Source of the DNA: Actinacidiphila glaucinigra
GTDB taxonomy: Bacteria; Actinomycetota; Actinomycetes; Streptomycetales; Streptomycetaceae
Length of the DNA stretch: 64,000 nt
Direction of reading: 5' to 3'
Assembly (NCBI RefSeq): GCF_900188405.1
Contig: NZ_FZOF01000002.1
Coordinates: forward strand, 1-64,000
Every line of letters begins with the position of its first letter. The first letter of the stretch is position 1. The notes under the pieces were generated by a model. It saw nothing but the letters and a program-made list of their open reading frames with translations. It was not told the DNA's origin and searched no databases. Shown here piece by piece: positions 28,001 to 37,338 of the stretch. The translations under genes and the position numbers were made by a program.

Positions 28001-29824
28001 GTGGACACGCAAGGCCGTAGGCAGCACGTCGACCCGGCGGATCAGTGGGTTTTCGATCCCGAGACGGGCAGCTACCAGTTGCGGCTGGACCCGCCGCAGC
28101 AGCCGGAGCGAGGCGTTCCCGCGCAGGGGGCGGGCCGGCGGGCCCAGCGCGTCCAGCCGCAGGGCGGCGGCCGCGCACGGCAGGGCCGTTCCGGCGCAGA
28201 GGACGAGGGCCACGGCGCGGCGGACGGCCGCTCCGCCGACGGCGGCCGTACGGCGGGCGCCGGCCGGGCCGCGGGCAACGGCCGTGCGGCGGGCGGCGGA
28301 AGAGCCGCGGCGGGCAGCCGTGCCGCCGGCGGCACCAGGGGCGAGGGCGGCGGCCGGGCGGCCGCACGCACCAGCCGGCGCCGCCCCAAGGCGCGGAAGT
28401 CGGCCAAGAAGCGGGCCCTGATCTGGACCGCCGGCACGCTCGGGGTCGTGGTCATCGCGGCGTGCATCGGCGTCTACGCGCTGTACCAGCAGCTCAACGG
28501 CAACATCAACACGATCGACCCGGGCATCGGCTCCAAGAACGCCACGTCCACCGGGCCGGTCAACATCCTGGTCATCGGCACCGACAGCCGCCAGGGCCTG
28601 AAGGGCAAGTACGGCGACTCGGCCAACGTCGGCCACGCCGACACCACGATCCTCTTCCACGTCTCCAAGGACCGCTCCAACGCGACGGCGCTGAGCATCC
28701 CCCGCGACATCATCACCGACATCCCGGACTGCCCGACGAAGCAGTCCGACGGGTCCACGAAGATCATCCCGGCGGAGAGCGGCGTCCGCTTCAACACCAG
28801 CCTGGGCCAGTACGGCCGCGACCCGGGCTGCACGATGCGCACCGTCAAGGCGCTGACCGGCATCACCCCCGACCATTTCATGATGGCCAACTTCGACGCG
28901 GTGAAGGACCTGTCGACGGCGGTCGGCGGCGTCGAGGTGTGCCTGGCCAAGGACATCGACGATCCGGACTCGCACCTGAAGCTGGCCAAGGGACGGCACA
29001 CCGTCGCGGGCGAGCAGGCGCTGGCCTTCGTCCGCACCCGGCACAGCGTCGGCTTCGGCGGCGACCTGAGCCGCATCGAACTGCAGCAGCAGTTCCTCAG
29101 TTCGATGATGCGCACGATGAAGTCGGGTGACACGCTGACCAGTCCGACGAAGCTGCTCAAGCTGGCGAACACGGCGACGAAGGCGCTCACCGTCGACACC
29201 GGCATCGGCAGCGTGACCAAGCTCAGCGAACTCGCCAAGGACCTGAGCCGGGTCGACACCAAGAACATCACCTTCGCGACGGTGCCGGTGATAGACAACC
29301 CGGCCGAGAAGGTGCACACCACGGTGGTGCTGGACAAGACCAAGGCGCCGCAGCTGTTCAGCATGGTGCAGGACGACATCTCGCTGACCGAGGTGAAGAA
29401 GAAGCAGAAGGCGTCCGAGGCGGCCAAGCTCAAGGGCCCCAAGGCCGACCCGATCGACGTACGGGTCGAGGTGCTGAACGGCAGCGGGGTCTTCGGCGCC
29501 GCCCAGGACACCGTCAACTGGCTGCAGAACGACGAGGGTGTCAGCCGCTCCACCAACGGCGGCAACGCGCCCGCCGAGCTGAAGAAGACGACGCTGGAGT
29601 ACGCGCCCAACCAGGCCGACCAGGCACGCCGGCTGGCCGCCATGATGGGGCTGCCGGCCGCCGCGCTCAAGCAGGGCACCGAGGACGCCGCGCCGCGCGC
29701 CAACATGACCCTCACCCTGGGCAAGGACTTCACGCAGGCCGGCACGCCGATCGCCACGCCGACGAAGGCGCCCGAGGGCATCCAGAAGGTCGAGGCGGAC
29801 GACAAGAGCGTGTGTGCCAAGTAG
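28001..29824 (+). CDS. LCP family protein with LytR_C domain (LCP-2)
   Basis: A 607-residue protein with an unusually long cytoplasmic region (about 140 residues) made of Gly/Arg/Ala-rich repeats such as AAGNGRAAGGGRAAAGSRAA, then a membrane helix (LIWTAGTLGVVVIAACIGVYAL), the LCP domain (ILVIGTDSRQG, LSIPRDIITDIP) and a C-terminal LytR_C domain starting near VRVEVLNGSGVFG. Four extracytoplasmic cysteines, the last in KSVCAK at the very end. GTG start at 28001 (GGAGG about 12 nt upstream); an upstream start at 27968 is possible. Expected to ligate glycopolymers to the wall. Confidence 0.9.
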   Translation: MDTQGRRQHVDPADQWVFDPETGSYQLRLDPPQQPERGVPAQGAGRRAQRVQPQGGGRARQGRSGAEDEGHGAADGRSADGGRTAGAGRAAGNGRAAGGGRAAAGSRAAGGTRGEGGGRAAARTSRRRPKARKSAKKRALIWTAGTLGVVVIAACIGVYALYQQLNGNINTIDPGIGSKNATSTGPVNILVIGTDSRQGLKGKYGDSANVGHADTTILFHVSKDRSNATALSIPRDIITDIPDCPTKQSDGSTKIIPAESGVRFNTSLGQYGRDPGCTMRTVKALTGITPDHFMMANFDAVKDLSTAVGGVEVCLAKDIDDPDSHLKLAKGRHTVAGEQALAFVRTRHSVGFGGDLSRIELQQQFLSSMMRTMKSGDTLTSPTKLLKLANTATKALTVDTGIGSVTKLSELAKDLSRVDTKNITFATVPVIDNPAEKVHTTVVLDKTKAPQLFSMVQDDISLTEVKKKQKASEAAKLKGPKADPIDVRVEVLNGSGVFGAAQDTVNWLQNDEGVSRSTNGGNAPAELKKTTLEYAPNQADQARRLAAMMGLPAAALKQGTEDAAPRANMTLTLGKDFTQAGTPIATPTKAPEGIQKVEADDKSVCAK

Positions 29825-29878
29825 CCGCCCGTCACGGGCACCAGGGCCGACAGGGGTATCAGAGGTGGGAACCGGACG

Positions 29879-31564
29879 ATGACGGACAGTCGTGTGCGCG
29901 ATCTCGGCTGGGACGACAGCCTCTACGACGACCACCCGCGGGACGGGGCGGCGCGGCGGGGCGCGGACACGGGGCGGACGCCGCACACGGACCCCGCGGA
30001 CCCCGAGGATCCCGCCGAGGACGCGGACGACGGCGACGGGCCGCCGGGCGGCCCGCGGCCGAAGCGCCGCGGACGCCGGGTCGTCCGGTGGACCGCGATC
30101 ACCCTCGCGGTGCTCATCCTCGGGACGGCGGGAGCCGGTTACGCGTACTACGAGCACCTCAGCGACAACATCCGCAAGGGGAAGCGGAACAGCGGCGACA
30201 GCGACGTGGCGAAGGCGCCCACGAACGCGGTGAACATCCTGCTGCTGGGCGCCGACGGCCGTAACTCCGCGGAGAACCTCAAGCTGGGCGGCGCCAAGTA
30301 CACCAAGGGCGATCCGCCCCGCGCCGACGTGATCATGCTGCTCCACATCTCGGCCGACCGCAGCAACATGTCCGTGGTGAGCATCCCGCGCGACACCCGG
30401 GTGCCGATCCCGGAGTGCACCGACCCGGAGACGGGCAAGAGGTTCGCCGCCACGACCCACGCGATCATCAACGAGAGCCTGATGCGCGGGGGTCCCGGCT
30501 GCACGCTCGCCACCGTGCAGAACCTCACCAAGGTCTACATCGACCACTGGATGACGATCGACTTCGCCGGTGTGGTGAAGATGGCCGACGCGGTAGGCGG
30601 CGTCGAGGTCTGCGTGAACCAGCCCGTGTGGGACCACCCGACCCCGCAGCAGCCGGGCGGCTCCGGGCTGAAGCTGAAGGCCGGCGCGCAGAAGATCACC
30701 GGCAAGACGGCGCTGCAGTGGCTGCGCACCCGGCACGCCTTCGAGAGCGACCTCGGGCGCGCCCGGGCGCAGCACATGTACATGAACTCGATGGTGCGCG
30801 AACTGCGCTCGCAGAACGTCTTCACCGACGCCGGACGGCTGGGGGGCCTCGCCGAGGCCGCCACCAACGCGCTGCAGGTGTCGGAGGAGATAGGGACCCC
30901 GAAGAAGCTCTTCGACCTCGGCATGCAGCTCAAGAGCGTCCCGTCGGACCGGATCACGATGCTGACCATGCCGCCCGTCACGGACACCGAGAACGACCAG
31001 CACTACATGCCGGACCCGGTGGCCGCCCCCAAGGTGTGGTCGCGGCTGGTCCACGACCTCCCCTTCGACGACAAGGGGAAGAAGAAGGCGAAGAAGAAGC
31101 CCGTCGAGTCCGGGCCGGCCGCCCGGCCCGCCGCGGACGTCCCGGTCGCGGTGGTCAACGGCACCGCGGGCGACGCCGCGGGCACCCCGGTGAACGGCCG
31201 GGCGGGCGTCCTGGCCGAGGCGCTGGTCCGGTCCGGCTTCGGGCAGGCGGCGTTGGTCGGCACGGCGCAGCCCTCGGCGGCCACCGTCATCGAGTACCCG
31301 GCCTCCGAGGGGGCGCAGGGCCGCTCGGACGCACTCGCCGTGGCGAAGGTGTTCAAGCTCCCCGCCGGCGTTGTGAAGGAATCCTCACATGTCGGCTCCG
31401 TCACACTCGTCGTGGGCGCCGACTGGCGCGACGGAACGGTCTTCCAGGGTGGTGTCGACGACGACGGAACGCTGCCCAAGAGCGCCGGGGCCCTGAACGG
31501 AGCGAATGATTCAGCCTGCATGGACGTGTACAGGCCATATCGCTGGGATCCCGATTTGGGGTAG
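29879..31564 (+). CDS. LCP family protein with LytR_C domain (LCP-3)
   Basis: A 561-residue type II membrane protein: an acidic/Pro-rich cytoplasmic tail (1-60), a basic RRGRRVVRW stretch, a membrane helix near 75-95, and an LCP domain with ILLLGADGRN, VSIPRDTRVPIP and a conserved Arg-rich segment. From about residue 420 there is a LytR_C domain (VAVVNGTAG...VTLVVGADW). It ends DSACMDVYRPY. Four extracytoplasmic cysteines occupy the same places as in LCP-4, its nearest paralogue. The tail motif (LN...DSACM) is shared with LCP-4, indicating a recent local duplication. 54-nt gap after LCP-2. Confidence 0.92.
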   Translation: MTDSRVRDLGWDDSLYDDHPRDGAARRGADTGRTPHTDPADPEDPAEDADDGDGPPGGPRPKRRGRRVVRWTAITLAVLILGTAGAGYAYYEHLSDNIRKGKRNSGDSDVAKAPTNAVNILLLGADGRNSAENLKLGGAKYTKGDPPRADVIMLLHISADRSNMSVVSIPRDTRVPIPECTDPETGKRFAATTHAIINESLMRGGPGCTLATVQNLTKVYIDHWMTIDFAGVVKMADAVGGVEVCVNQPVWDHPTPQQPGGSGLKLKAGAQKITGKTALQWLRTRHAFESDLGRARAQHMYMNSMVRELRSQNVFTDAGRLGGLAEAATNALQVSEEIGTPKKLFDLGMQLKSVPSDRITMLTMPPVTDTENDQHYMPDPVAAPKVWSRLVHDLPFDDKGKKKAKKKPVESGPAARPAADVPVAVVNGTAGDAAGTPVNGRAGVLAEALVRSGFGQAALVGTAQPSAATVIEYPASEGAQGRSDALAVAKVFKLPAGVVKESSHVGSVTLVVGADWRDGTVFQGGVDDDGTLPKSAGALNGANDSACMDVYRPYRWDPDLG

Positions 31565-31605
31565 TGCGCACGATCGCTTTACACAGCCGATAAGAAACCA
31601 AAGCC

Positions 31606-31632
31606 TTGACCCCGTCGCGGTTTATGTATCGT
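31606..31632 (+). promoter_or_regulatory. Possible promoter upstream of LCP-4
   Basis: TTGACC (31606-31611) and TATCGT (31627-31632) are separated by 15 nt in a locally AT-rich patch about 140 nt before LCP-4. Spacing is a little short, so the call is tentative. Confidence 0.35.
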
Positions 31633-31768
31633 GACCTCCAACCATTCGCGAGCAGGGCTGTTCCGGTCCCACAGGACTTCGACAGTCGCACAGCTGACAA
31701 TCACCCAGATCCGAGCGCCGCGGCGCAGCCGGTGACCGTAGTGACCAGCGCGTCATGGGAGGGCCCAC

Positions 31769-33688
31769 ATGCGCCACGGCAGCATCCCCGGAGGGCGGAA
31801 CGCCCCCTACGATCCTCACGAACCCGGATGGGGCGACTCTCCGTACGGGAACGGTCACGGGCAGCAGCCGTACATCCCGCAGCAGCCCGGACACCCGTAT
31901 CCGACGGTCCCGCAGCAGCCGCAGCGCGGCGGCTACCGCCCCGAGGAACCCCAGCACGGCGGCGGGTACCCGCCGCAGGAGCCGTACGCGCCCTACCGGC
32001 AGCCCGGCCGTGAGGCCCCGGGCCACGACACCGGGGGCTACGGCGACGACGGCCACGGGGCCGAGTACGGCGCCTACGAGGACTACGGGCACGAAGGGGA
32101 CGACGGGTCGTCCACCGGCACCCTGACCGCGGCAGAGGGCGACGGGGCGGACGACGACGGGTACGACGGCCACGACGACGGCGGCGGCCGCCGCGGCACC
32201 CGCCGCCGCAAGAAGGGCAAGAGGCGCGCCCTGCGCTGGGTGGCGATCGTCACGTCGGTGGCGATACTCGGCACGGCCGGCGCCGCCTACGCGTACTACC
32301 AGCACCTCAACGCGAACATCAAGAAGGACGCGCTCAACCTCGGCGACAGCCAGGCCGCCAAGAGCAAGGCGAACGCGGCGGGCCAGACCCCGCTGAACAT
32401 CCTGCTCCTCGGCTCCGACAGCCGGGCCTCCAAGGCGAACCAGAAGCTCGGCGGCGCCAAGGCCGACGCGGACCGCAAGCCGCTCGCCGACGTCCAGATG
32501 CTGCTGCACGTCTCCGCCGACCGCAGCAACATGACCGTGGTCAGCATCCCGCGCGACACCCGGGTCACCATCCCCAAGTGCACCGACCCGGACGACGGGC
32601 GCGTCTACCCCGAGACCACGACGGACACGATCAACACGAGCCTCCAGCACGGCGGTCCCGGCTGCACCGTGGCCACCTGGGAGAAGCTCACGGACATATC
32701 CATCGACCACTTCATGATGATCGACTTCGCCGGCGTGGTTTCCATGGCCGACGCGGTCGGCGGCGTCCCGGTCTGCGTGCTGGGGAACGTCTGGGACAAG
32801 AAGTCCGGGCTCAAGCTCACCAAGGGCGACCACAACATCAAGGGGCAGCAGGCCCTGCAGTGGCTCCGTACCCGGCACGGCTTCGAGGACGGCAGTGACA
32901 TCGGCCGTACCCACGCCCAGCACATGTACATGAACGCGATGGTGCGCCAGCTGAAGTCGGGCACGAAGCTCACCGACCCGGGCAAGCTGACCGGCCTGGC
33001 GGAGGCCGCCACCAAGGCGGTGACCGTCGACACCGGCCTCGGGACGGTCAAGAAGCTCTACGACCTGGGCAACAACCTCAAGGGCGTGCCCACCGACCGC
33101 ATCACGATGACGACGATGCCGTGGGGCGCCGACCCGCAGAACCCGACCGCGCACGTCGTGCCGACCGGGGCGGCGACCAAGCTCTTCACGCTGCTCCGCA
33201 ACGACCAGGCCGTGGACGGCAAGGCCGCCAAGAAGAAGAAGGCCGACAAGTCCGCCACCACCGCGAAGCCCTCGCCCAAGGACGAGATCGCGGTGACGGT
33301 CCAGAACGGCACCGGCAGCGCCTCGACCCCCGCCGTCTCCGGCCGGGCGAGCACGGTCACGGAGAAGCTGAAGACGCTGGGCTTCACCCAGGCCGAGTCC
33401 GACTCCACGCCGCAGTCGCAGTCCGGCAGCACGATCACCTACGCGAGCGACGACGACAAGGCGAACGCCCTGGCCGTGGCGAAGGCGCTGAAGCTGCCCA
33501 CCGGCGTGGTCAAGAAGTCCTCCTCCGCGGAGGGCATCACGCTGGTGATCGGCGCCGACTGGACGGCCGGGGCGACGTACCCGGCGGCCAGCAGCACCGA
33601 CACCAAGGAGGTGCTGGACAGCGCGAGCGCGCTGAACGCCTCCGACGACTCGGCGTGCATGAAGGTGAACCCCTACTACAAGTGGTAG
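31769..33688 (+). CDS. LCP family protein with LytR_C domain (LCP-4)
   Basis: A 639-residue protein, the longest LCP here. The cytoplasmic tail (about 150 residues) is Pro/Gly/Gln/Tyr-rich (QQPGHPYPTVPQQPQRGGY) and then acidic; it precedes a basic RRRKKGKRRALRW and a membrane helix. The LCP domain has ILLLGSDSRAS, VSIPRDTRVTIP and a GRTHAQHM segment. The LytR_C domain runs from about VTVQNGTGS to VIGADWTAG. Four cysteines match LCP-3, the last in DSACMKVNPYYKW. ATG 31769 with GGGAGGG just upstream. Its own promoter seems to lie in the 204-nt gap before it. Confidence 0.92.
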   Translation: MRHGSIPGGRNAPYDPHEPGWGDSPYGNGHGQQPYIPQQPGHPYPTVPQQPQRGGYRPEEPQHGGGYPPQEPYAPYRQPGREAPGHDTGGYGDDGHGAEYGAYEDYGHEGDDGSSTGTLTAAEGDGADDDGYDGHDDGGGRRGTRRRKKGKRRALRWVAIVTSVAILGTAGAAYAYYQHLNANIKKDALNLGDSQAAKSKANAAGQTPLNILLLGSDSRASKANQKLGGAKADADRKPLADVQMLLHVSADRSNMTVVSIPRDTRVTIPKCTDPDDGRVYPETTTDTINTSLQHGGPGCTVATWEKLTDISIDHFMMIDFAGVVSMADAVGGVPVCVLGNVWDKKSGLKLTKGDHNIKGQQALQWLRTRHGFEDGSDIGRTHAQHMYMNAMVRQLKSGTKLTDPGKLTGLAEAATKAVTVDTGLGTVKKLYDLGNNLKGVPTDRITMTTMPWGADPQNPTAHVVPTGAATKLFTLLRNDQAVDGKAAKKKKADKSATTAKPSPKDEIAVTVQNGTGSASTPAVSGRASTVTEKLKTLGFTQAESDSTPQSQSGSTITYASDDDKANALAVAKALKLPTGVVKKSSSAEGITLVIGADWTAGATYPAASSTDTKEVLDSASALNASDDSACMKVNPYYKW

Positions 33689-33704
33689 GGGTCCACCCCC
33701 CGCG

Positions 33705-34736
33705 TCACGCGTCGGCCGCCGCCCGCACCGCGGGGCGGCGGCTGGCGATGACCCGCCGGGCGAGCGAACGCGGGCTGGTCAGGAACCCGAAGCCCCAGGA
33801 CATGTGCATGGTGGCGAGCGCCACCGGGATCTGCAGCCGCGCGGCGGCCGACAGGCCCTTGCCGGCCGGGAGCGAGCCCAGCGCGATGGCCGCGAGGTAG
33901 CCGCCGGGGACGACGAGGGCGAGCGGGGTGACCGCCGCGCCCACCACGCCCGCCGCGATGGCCACGACGGCCGCCGGGGCGGCGAGGTAGCGCAGGTTGA
34001 CCGAGCCCTGGTGGTACCTGGTGACGACGCGGCGCCAGCGCCCGTAGTCCTTGTACTGCTTGGCCAGCGCGCGCACGCTGGGCCGCGGGCGGTAGGAGAC
34101 GCGCAGCTCGGGCGAGAACCAGATCAGGCCGCCGGCTTCGCGGATGCGGTAGTTCAGCTCCCAGTCCTGGGCGCGGATGAACTCCTCGTTGTAGCCGCCC
34201 TGCTGCTCCAGCACCTCGCGGCGGAAGACCCCGAGGTAGACGGTGTCGGCGGGGGCGGCGGCGCCTCCGGTGTGGAAGGCCGCGTTGCCGACGCCGATCT
34301 TCGAGGTCATGGCGGCGGCGACGGCGCGCTCCCAGTCGTTCTCGCCCTCGGCGTGCATGATGCCGCCGACGTTGGCGGCGCCGGTCTCCTCCAGCAGCCG
34401 CACCGCGGTCTTGATGTAGTCGGCGGAGAGCATGCCGTGGCCGTCGACCCGGACCACGACCGGGTGCCGGGAGGCCTTGATGGCGGCGTTCAGGGCGGCG
34501 GGGGTGCGGCCGGTGGGGTTGGGCACCGTGTGGACGCGGGGGTCCTCCCGCACCAGCTCCGCCGCGATCTCGTCCGTGCGGTCGGTGGAGGGACCGAGGG
34601 CGATGACGACCTCGAGCTCGCCCGCGTAGTCCTGCTCGAGGATGTGGCGGACGGAGTTTCGAAGGTGCCGCTCCTCGTCGAGCACCGGCATGATCACGGA
34701 GACGGCGGGCAGCACATGGGGGGTCGCAGCGTTCAC
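33705..34736 (-). CDS. Family 2 glycosyltransferase
   Basis: A 343-residue GT2 enzyme. The N-terminal domain shows SVIMPVLDEERHLRN, the nucleotide site GPSTDRTDEI, the metal-binding VRVDGHGML and the acceptor motif QDWELNYRIREAGG. C-terminal hydrophobic segments (VVAIAAGVVGAAVTPLALVV) anchor it in the membrane. It resembles actinobacterial transferases that elongate cell-envelope polymers, such as rhamnosyl- or galactosyl-type enzymes, but the donor cannot be told. GTG start at 34736. It sits on the opposite strand between LCP genes, supporting a shared role in wall glycopolymers. Confidence 0.88.
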   Translation of the reverse strand: MNAATPHVLPAVSVIMPVLDEERHLRNSVRHILEQDYAGELEVVIALGPSTDRTDEIAAELVREDPRVHTVPNPTGRTPAALNAAIKASRHPVVVRVDGHGMLSADYIKTAVRLLEETGAANVGGIMHAEGENDWERAVAAAMTSKIGVGNAAFHTGGAAAPADTVYLGVFRREVLEQQGGYNEEFIRAQDWELNYRIREAGGLIWFSPELRVSYRPRPSVRALAKQYKDYGRWRRVVTRYHQGSVNLRYLAAPAAVVAIAAGVVGAAVTPLALVVPGGYLAAIALGSLPAGKGLSAAARLQIPVALATMHMSWGFGFLTSPRSLARRVIASRRPAVRAAADA

Positions 34737-34828
34737 AGCCGCACACGTTACCGCGAACGGATGATACGAGCGCGTGCGACCGGGCGGGGCTCGTTCCGTA
34801 CGACGGTATGACTCCTTAGCGTGACTGT

Positions 34829-36274
34829 ATGACCGTCGCTCGTCGCCGTCAGCAACCCGCCGCAGCCGCCCGCCGGACCCGGAAGCGGGCGCCGGTGCGC
34901 CGCGGGCTGCGCGTCCTCGGTGCCGTCTCGCTCGGCATCCTGACCGCCAGTGGGATCGGGCACGCCGTCCTGGGGCACATGGACGACCGCCTGGCGCGGG
35001 TGGACGCCTTCGCCGGGATGAAGAACCGTCCCAGCCCCACCAAGGGCACCAACTTCCTTCTGGTCGGCACCGACGTGCGCCGCGGGCTGACCCAGACGCA
35101 GCGCACCGGGCTGCGCCTGGGCGGGGAGCCCTGCGACTGCACCGACACGATGATGCTGGCGCATCTGTCGCGGGACGGCAGGCGGGTCAGCGTGGTCGCG
35201 CTGCCGCGGGACTCGTACGCGGAACTGCCCCGCGCCGGCAAGCTGAAGTGGGCCTGGGGGGTGGGCGGCCCCGCGCTCGCCGTCGGCACGGTCGAGAAGA
35301 TGACCGGGGTCAAGGTCGACCACTACGCCGAGTTCGACTTCGGCTCCTTCATGAAGACCGTCGACGGGATCGGAGGGGTCGACCTCTGCTTCGCCCGTCC
35401 GCTGCGCGACCCCGTGACCGGGCTCGACCTGCCCGCGGGCACGGTGCGCGCGGACGGCGGCACGGCGCTGCGCTACGTGCGCTCCGGCCACCTCCCCGGC
35501 AGCCCCGACCTCCAGCGGATGCAGAACCAGCAGCGGTTCCTGGCCGCCCTGGTCCGCCGGGTCACCGACATCGGGCTGCTGCAGAACCCCGTCAAGCTCG
35601 ACCAGGTGGCCAAGGCCGCGCTGGGCTCGGTGCGCGCGGACCGGCAGACCAAGCCGGACGACCTGATCGCCCTCGCCACGGGGCTGCGCGGCGGCTTCGG
35701 GGCCCGCTCCGTGGAGTTCGCGACGGTGCCGGTGGACGCCACCCCGTTCCGGGTGCAGGGGGTGGGGACGACGCTGCGCTGGGACGTCAAGGGCGCGAAG
35801 CGGATCTTCGACGCGCTGCGCGAGGACCGCCCGCTCACCGGCCCGGACGGCGGCCCCCTGGCCACGCCCAGCCCGTCGGCGCCCGAGCCCGAGCAGGTCG
35901 ACGTGCCGCCCAAGTCGATCCGCGTCCAGGTCAACAACGGGACGACGGTCAACGGGCTGGGGGCGCGCGTGGACAAGGAACTGCGCCACCTGGGCTTCCG
36001 CACCACCGGTTCACCCGGCAACACCGTCCGGCACGACGCGGAGTACACGGTCATCCACTACGACCCGGGCTGGGACCGCTCCGCCAAGGCGCTGGGAACG
36101 GCCCTGCCGTACGCGGAGCTGCGCCGGGTGTCCGGGCTGGGGCCGACGCTGCGGATCACCGTGGGCGCGGACTACGACGGGGTGACCCCGGTTCGGGCCG
36201 GTGAGCCGGACCCGCCCGCGGCGCCGCCGGTGGAGCTCCAGCCGATGCGCGGCGACCGCATCCTGTGCGGCTGA
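34829..36274 (+). CDS. LCP family protein with LytR_C domain (LCP-5)
   Basis: A 481-residue protein with a short basic cytoplasmic tail, a membrane helix (about 30-50) and an LCP domain with FLLVGTDVRRG, CDCTDTMML and ALPRDSYAELP. The LytR_C domain starts near IRVQVNNGTTVNG. Four extracytoplasmic cysteines, but two are paired in EPCDC rather than in the positions of LCP-1 to -4; the last is in RILCG at the C terminus. It is divergent from the GT2 gene, starts 92 nt apart. Confidence 0.9.
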   Translation: MTVARRRQQPAAAARRTRKRAPVRRGLRVLGAVSLGILTASGIGHAVLGHMDDRLARVDAFAGMKNRPSPTKGTNFLLVGTDVRRGLTQTQRTGLRLGGEPCDCTDTMMLAHLSRDGRRVSVVALPRDSYAELPRAGKLKWAWGVGGPALAVGTVEKMTGVKVDHYAEFDFGSFMKTVDGIGGVDLCFARPLRDPVTGLDLPAGTVRADGGTALRYVRSGHLPGSPDLQRMQNQQRFLAALVRRVTDIGLLQNPVKLDQVAKAALGSVRADRQTKPDDLIALATGLRGGFGARSVEFATVPVDATPFRVQGVGTTLRWDVKGAKRIFDALREDRPLTGPDGGPLATPSPSAPEPEQVDVPPKSIRVQVNNGTTVNGLGARVDKELRHLGFRTTGSPGNTVRHDAEYTVIHYDPGWDRSAKALGTALPYAELRRVSGLGPTLRITVGADYDGVTPVRAGEPDPPAAPPVELQPMRGDRILCG

Positions 36275-36295
36275 GGGCCGGCGGGCCGGGCGCCG

Positions 36296-36838
36296 TCAGT
36301 CCTCGAAGCCCTCGGCGGCGCGCTTCTCGCGCAGTTCCATGATCGCCCGGCGGCGGGCCAACCGGTGCGTGCGGCGGATCTGCGCCTCCTGCAGGCGGCG
36401 CCGGTCGCGGTCGGTCTCGGGCTCGATCTGGGGCACCGGACGCGGCGCCCCCTCGGCGTCCACGGCCACGAAGACCAGGTAGGCACTGGCCACCTGGGTC
36501 GCCGGGCCGGACTCGTTCCAGCGCTCGGCGAGCACGCGCACGCCGACCTCCATGGAGCTGCGCCCGGTCCAGTTGACCTGGGCCTGCACCTTGAGCAGGT
36601 CGCCGACCCGCACCGGTTCCAGGAAGGCCATCTCGTCCATGGCGCCGGTCACCGCGGGGCCCTCGGAGTGCCGTCCGGCGACGGCGCCCGCCGCATCGTC
36701 CACGAGCTTCATGACCACGCCGCCGTGCACGGTGCCCAGCAGGTTCGTGTCGTGGTGGGTCATGATGTGCGCCAGCGTGATCCGCGAGGCGGACGTGGGC
36801 TTGAACGGGACAGGGTGCGGGGGCGGCTCCTCGAACAT
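36296..36838 (-). CDS. Acyl-CoA thioesterase, hotdog fold
   Basis: A 180-residue hotdog-fold enzyme. The catalytic-helix motif HHDTNLLGTVHGGVVMKLVDDA (around residue 30) and MDEMAFLEPVRVGDLLKVQAQV are typical of the acyl-CoA hydrolase (YciA/BFIT) subfamily. The C terminus is a highly charged helix (RDRRRLQEAQIRRTHRLARR). It hydrolyses acyl-CoA to free acid and CoA; chain length is unknown. It converges with LCP-5, only 21 nt between stops. Confidence 0.9.
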   Translation of the reverse strand: MFEEPPPHPVPFKPTSASRITLAHIMTHHDTNLLGTVHGGVVMKLVDDAAGAVAGRHSEGPAVTGAMDEMAFLEPVRVGDLLKVQAQVNWTGRSSMEVGVRVLAERWNESGPATQVASAYLVFVAVDAEGAPRPVPQIEPETDRDRRRLQEAQIRRTHRLARRRAIMELREKRAAEGFED

Positions 36839-36956
36839 GGCTCCACCCTAAGCACTGCCGTGCCGTGCTCCTCGCCGGGCACGTCTTGCCCGGCGGCGGG
36901 GCCGGGCGGATGCTGAGAAAGGGGCCGACGTCCCGATGCCCAAGAGGTGATCCGCC

Positions 36957-37220
36957 ATGGAGAAGACGTGGACGATCAAGCTGTCGCTGGAGGAGGACGG
37001 CAGCCGCACCGCCTGCACCGCCTCGCTCTCCGGGGACGGCGCCCCGGGCGTGGTGGGCCACGGCTATTCGCGGCGCAATCCGAGCGACGAGCCGGACATG
37101 CGCATAGGGGAGGACGTGGCCGCCTCCCGGGCCTGCTCCAACCTGGCGCACGAACTGCTGGAACAGGCCGCCGGAATGATCGAGACCCACACCAACGCCC
37201 CGACGCACCTCACCGGATGA
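36957..37220 (+). CDS. DUF1876 domain-containing protein (87 aa)
   Basis: A short protein starting MEKTWTIKLSLEEDGSRTACTASL, through VGHGYSRRNPSDEP to HELLEQAAGMIE. This pattern fits the DUF1876 actinobacterial family, with a small alpha/beta fold and no known function (sometimes noted as dsRNA-binding-like, unproven). No signal peptide or membrane segment. It lies in a divergent gap from the thioesterase and just before LCP-6; GAGGTGA precedes the ATG. Confidence 0.88.
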   Translation: MEKTWTIKLSLEEDGSRTACTASLSGDGAPGVVGHGYSRRNPSDEPDMRIGEDVAASRACSNLAHELLEQAAGMIETHTNAPTHLTG

Positions 37221-37338
37221 GAGCGTACGGGCACGGTGGGTGACCGCATTTCCGCGGTCCTGTGACCTTTGCATCAGCTCTGCTTCAGAAGAGCCACGGA
37301 CGCACTGCCGGGCAGGACGGCAGGGCACACTGCCCTAC

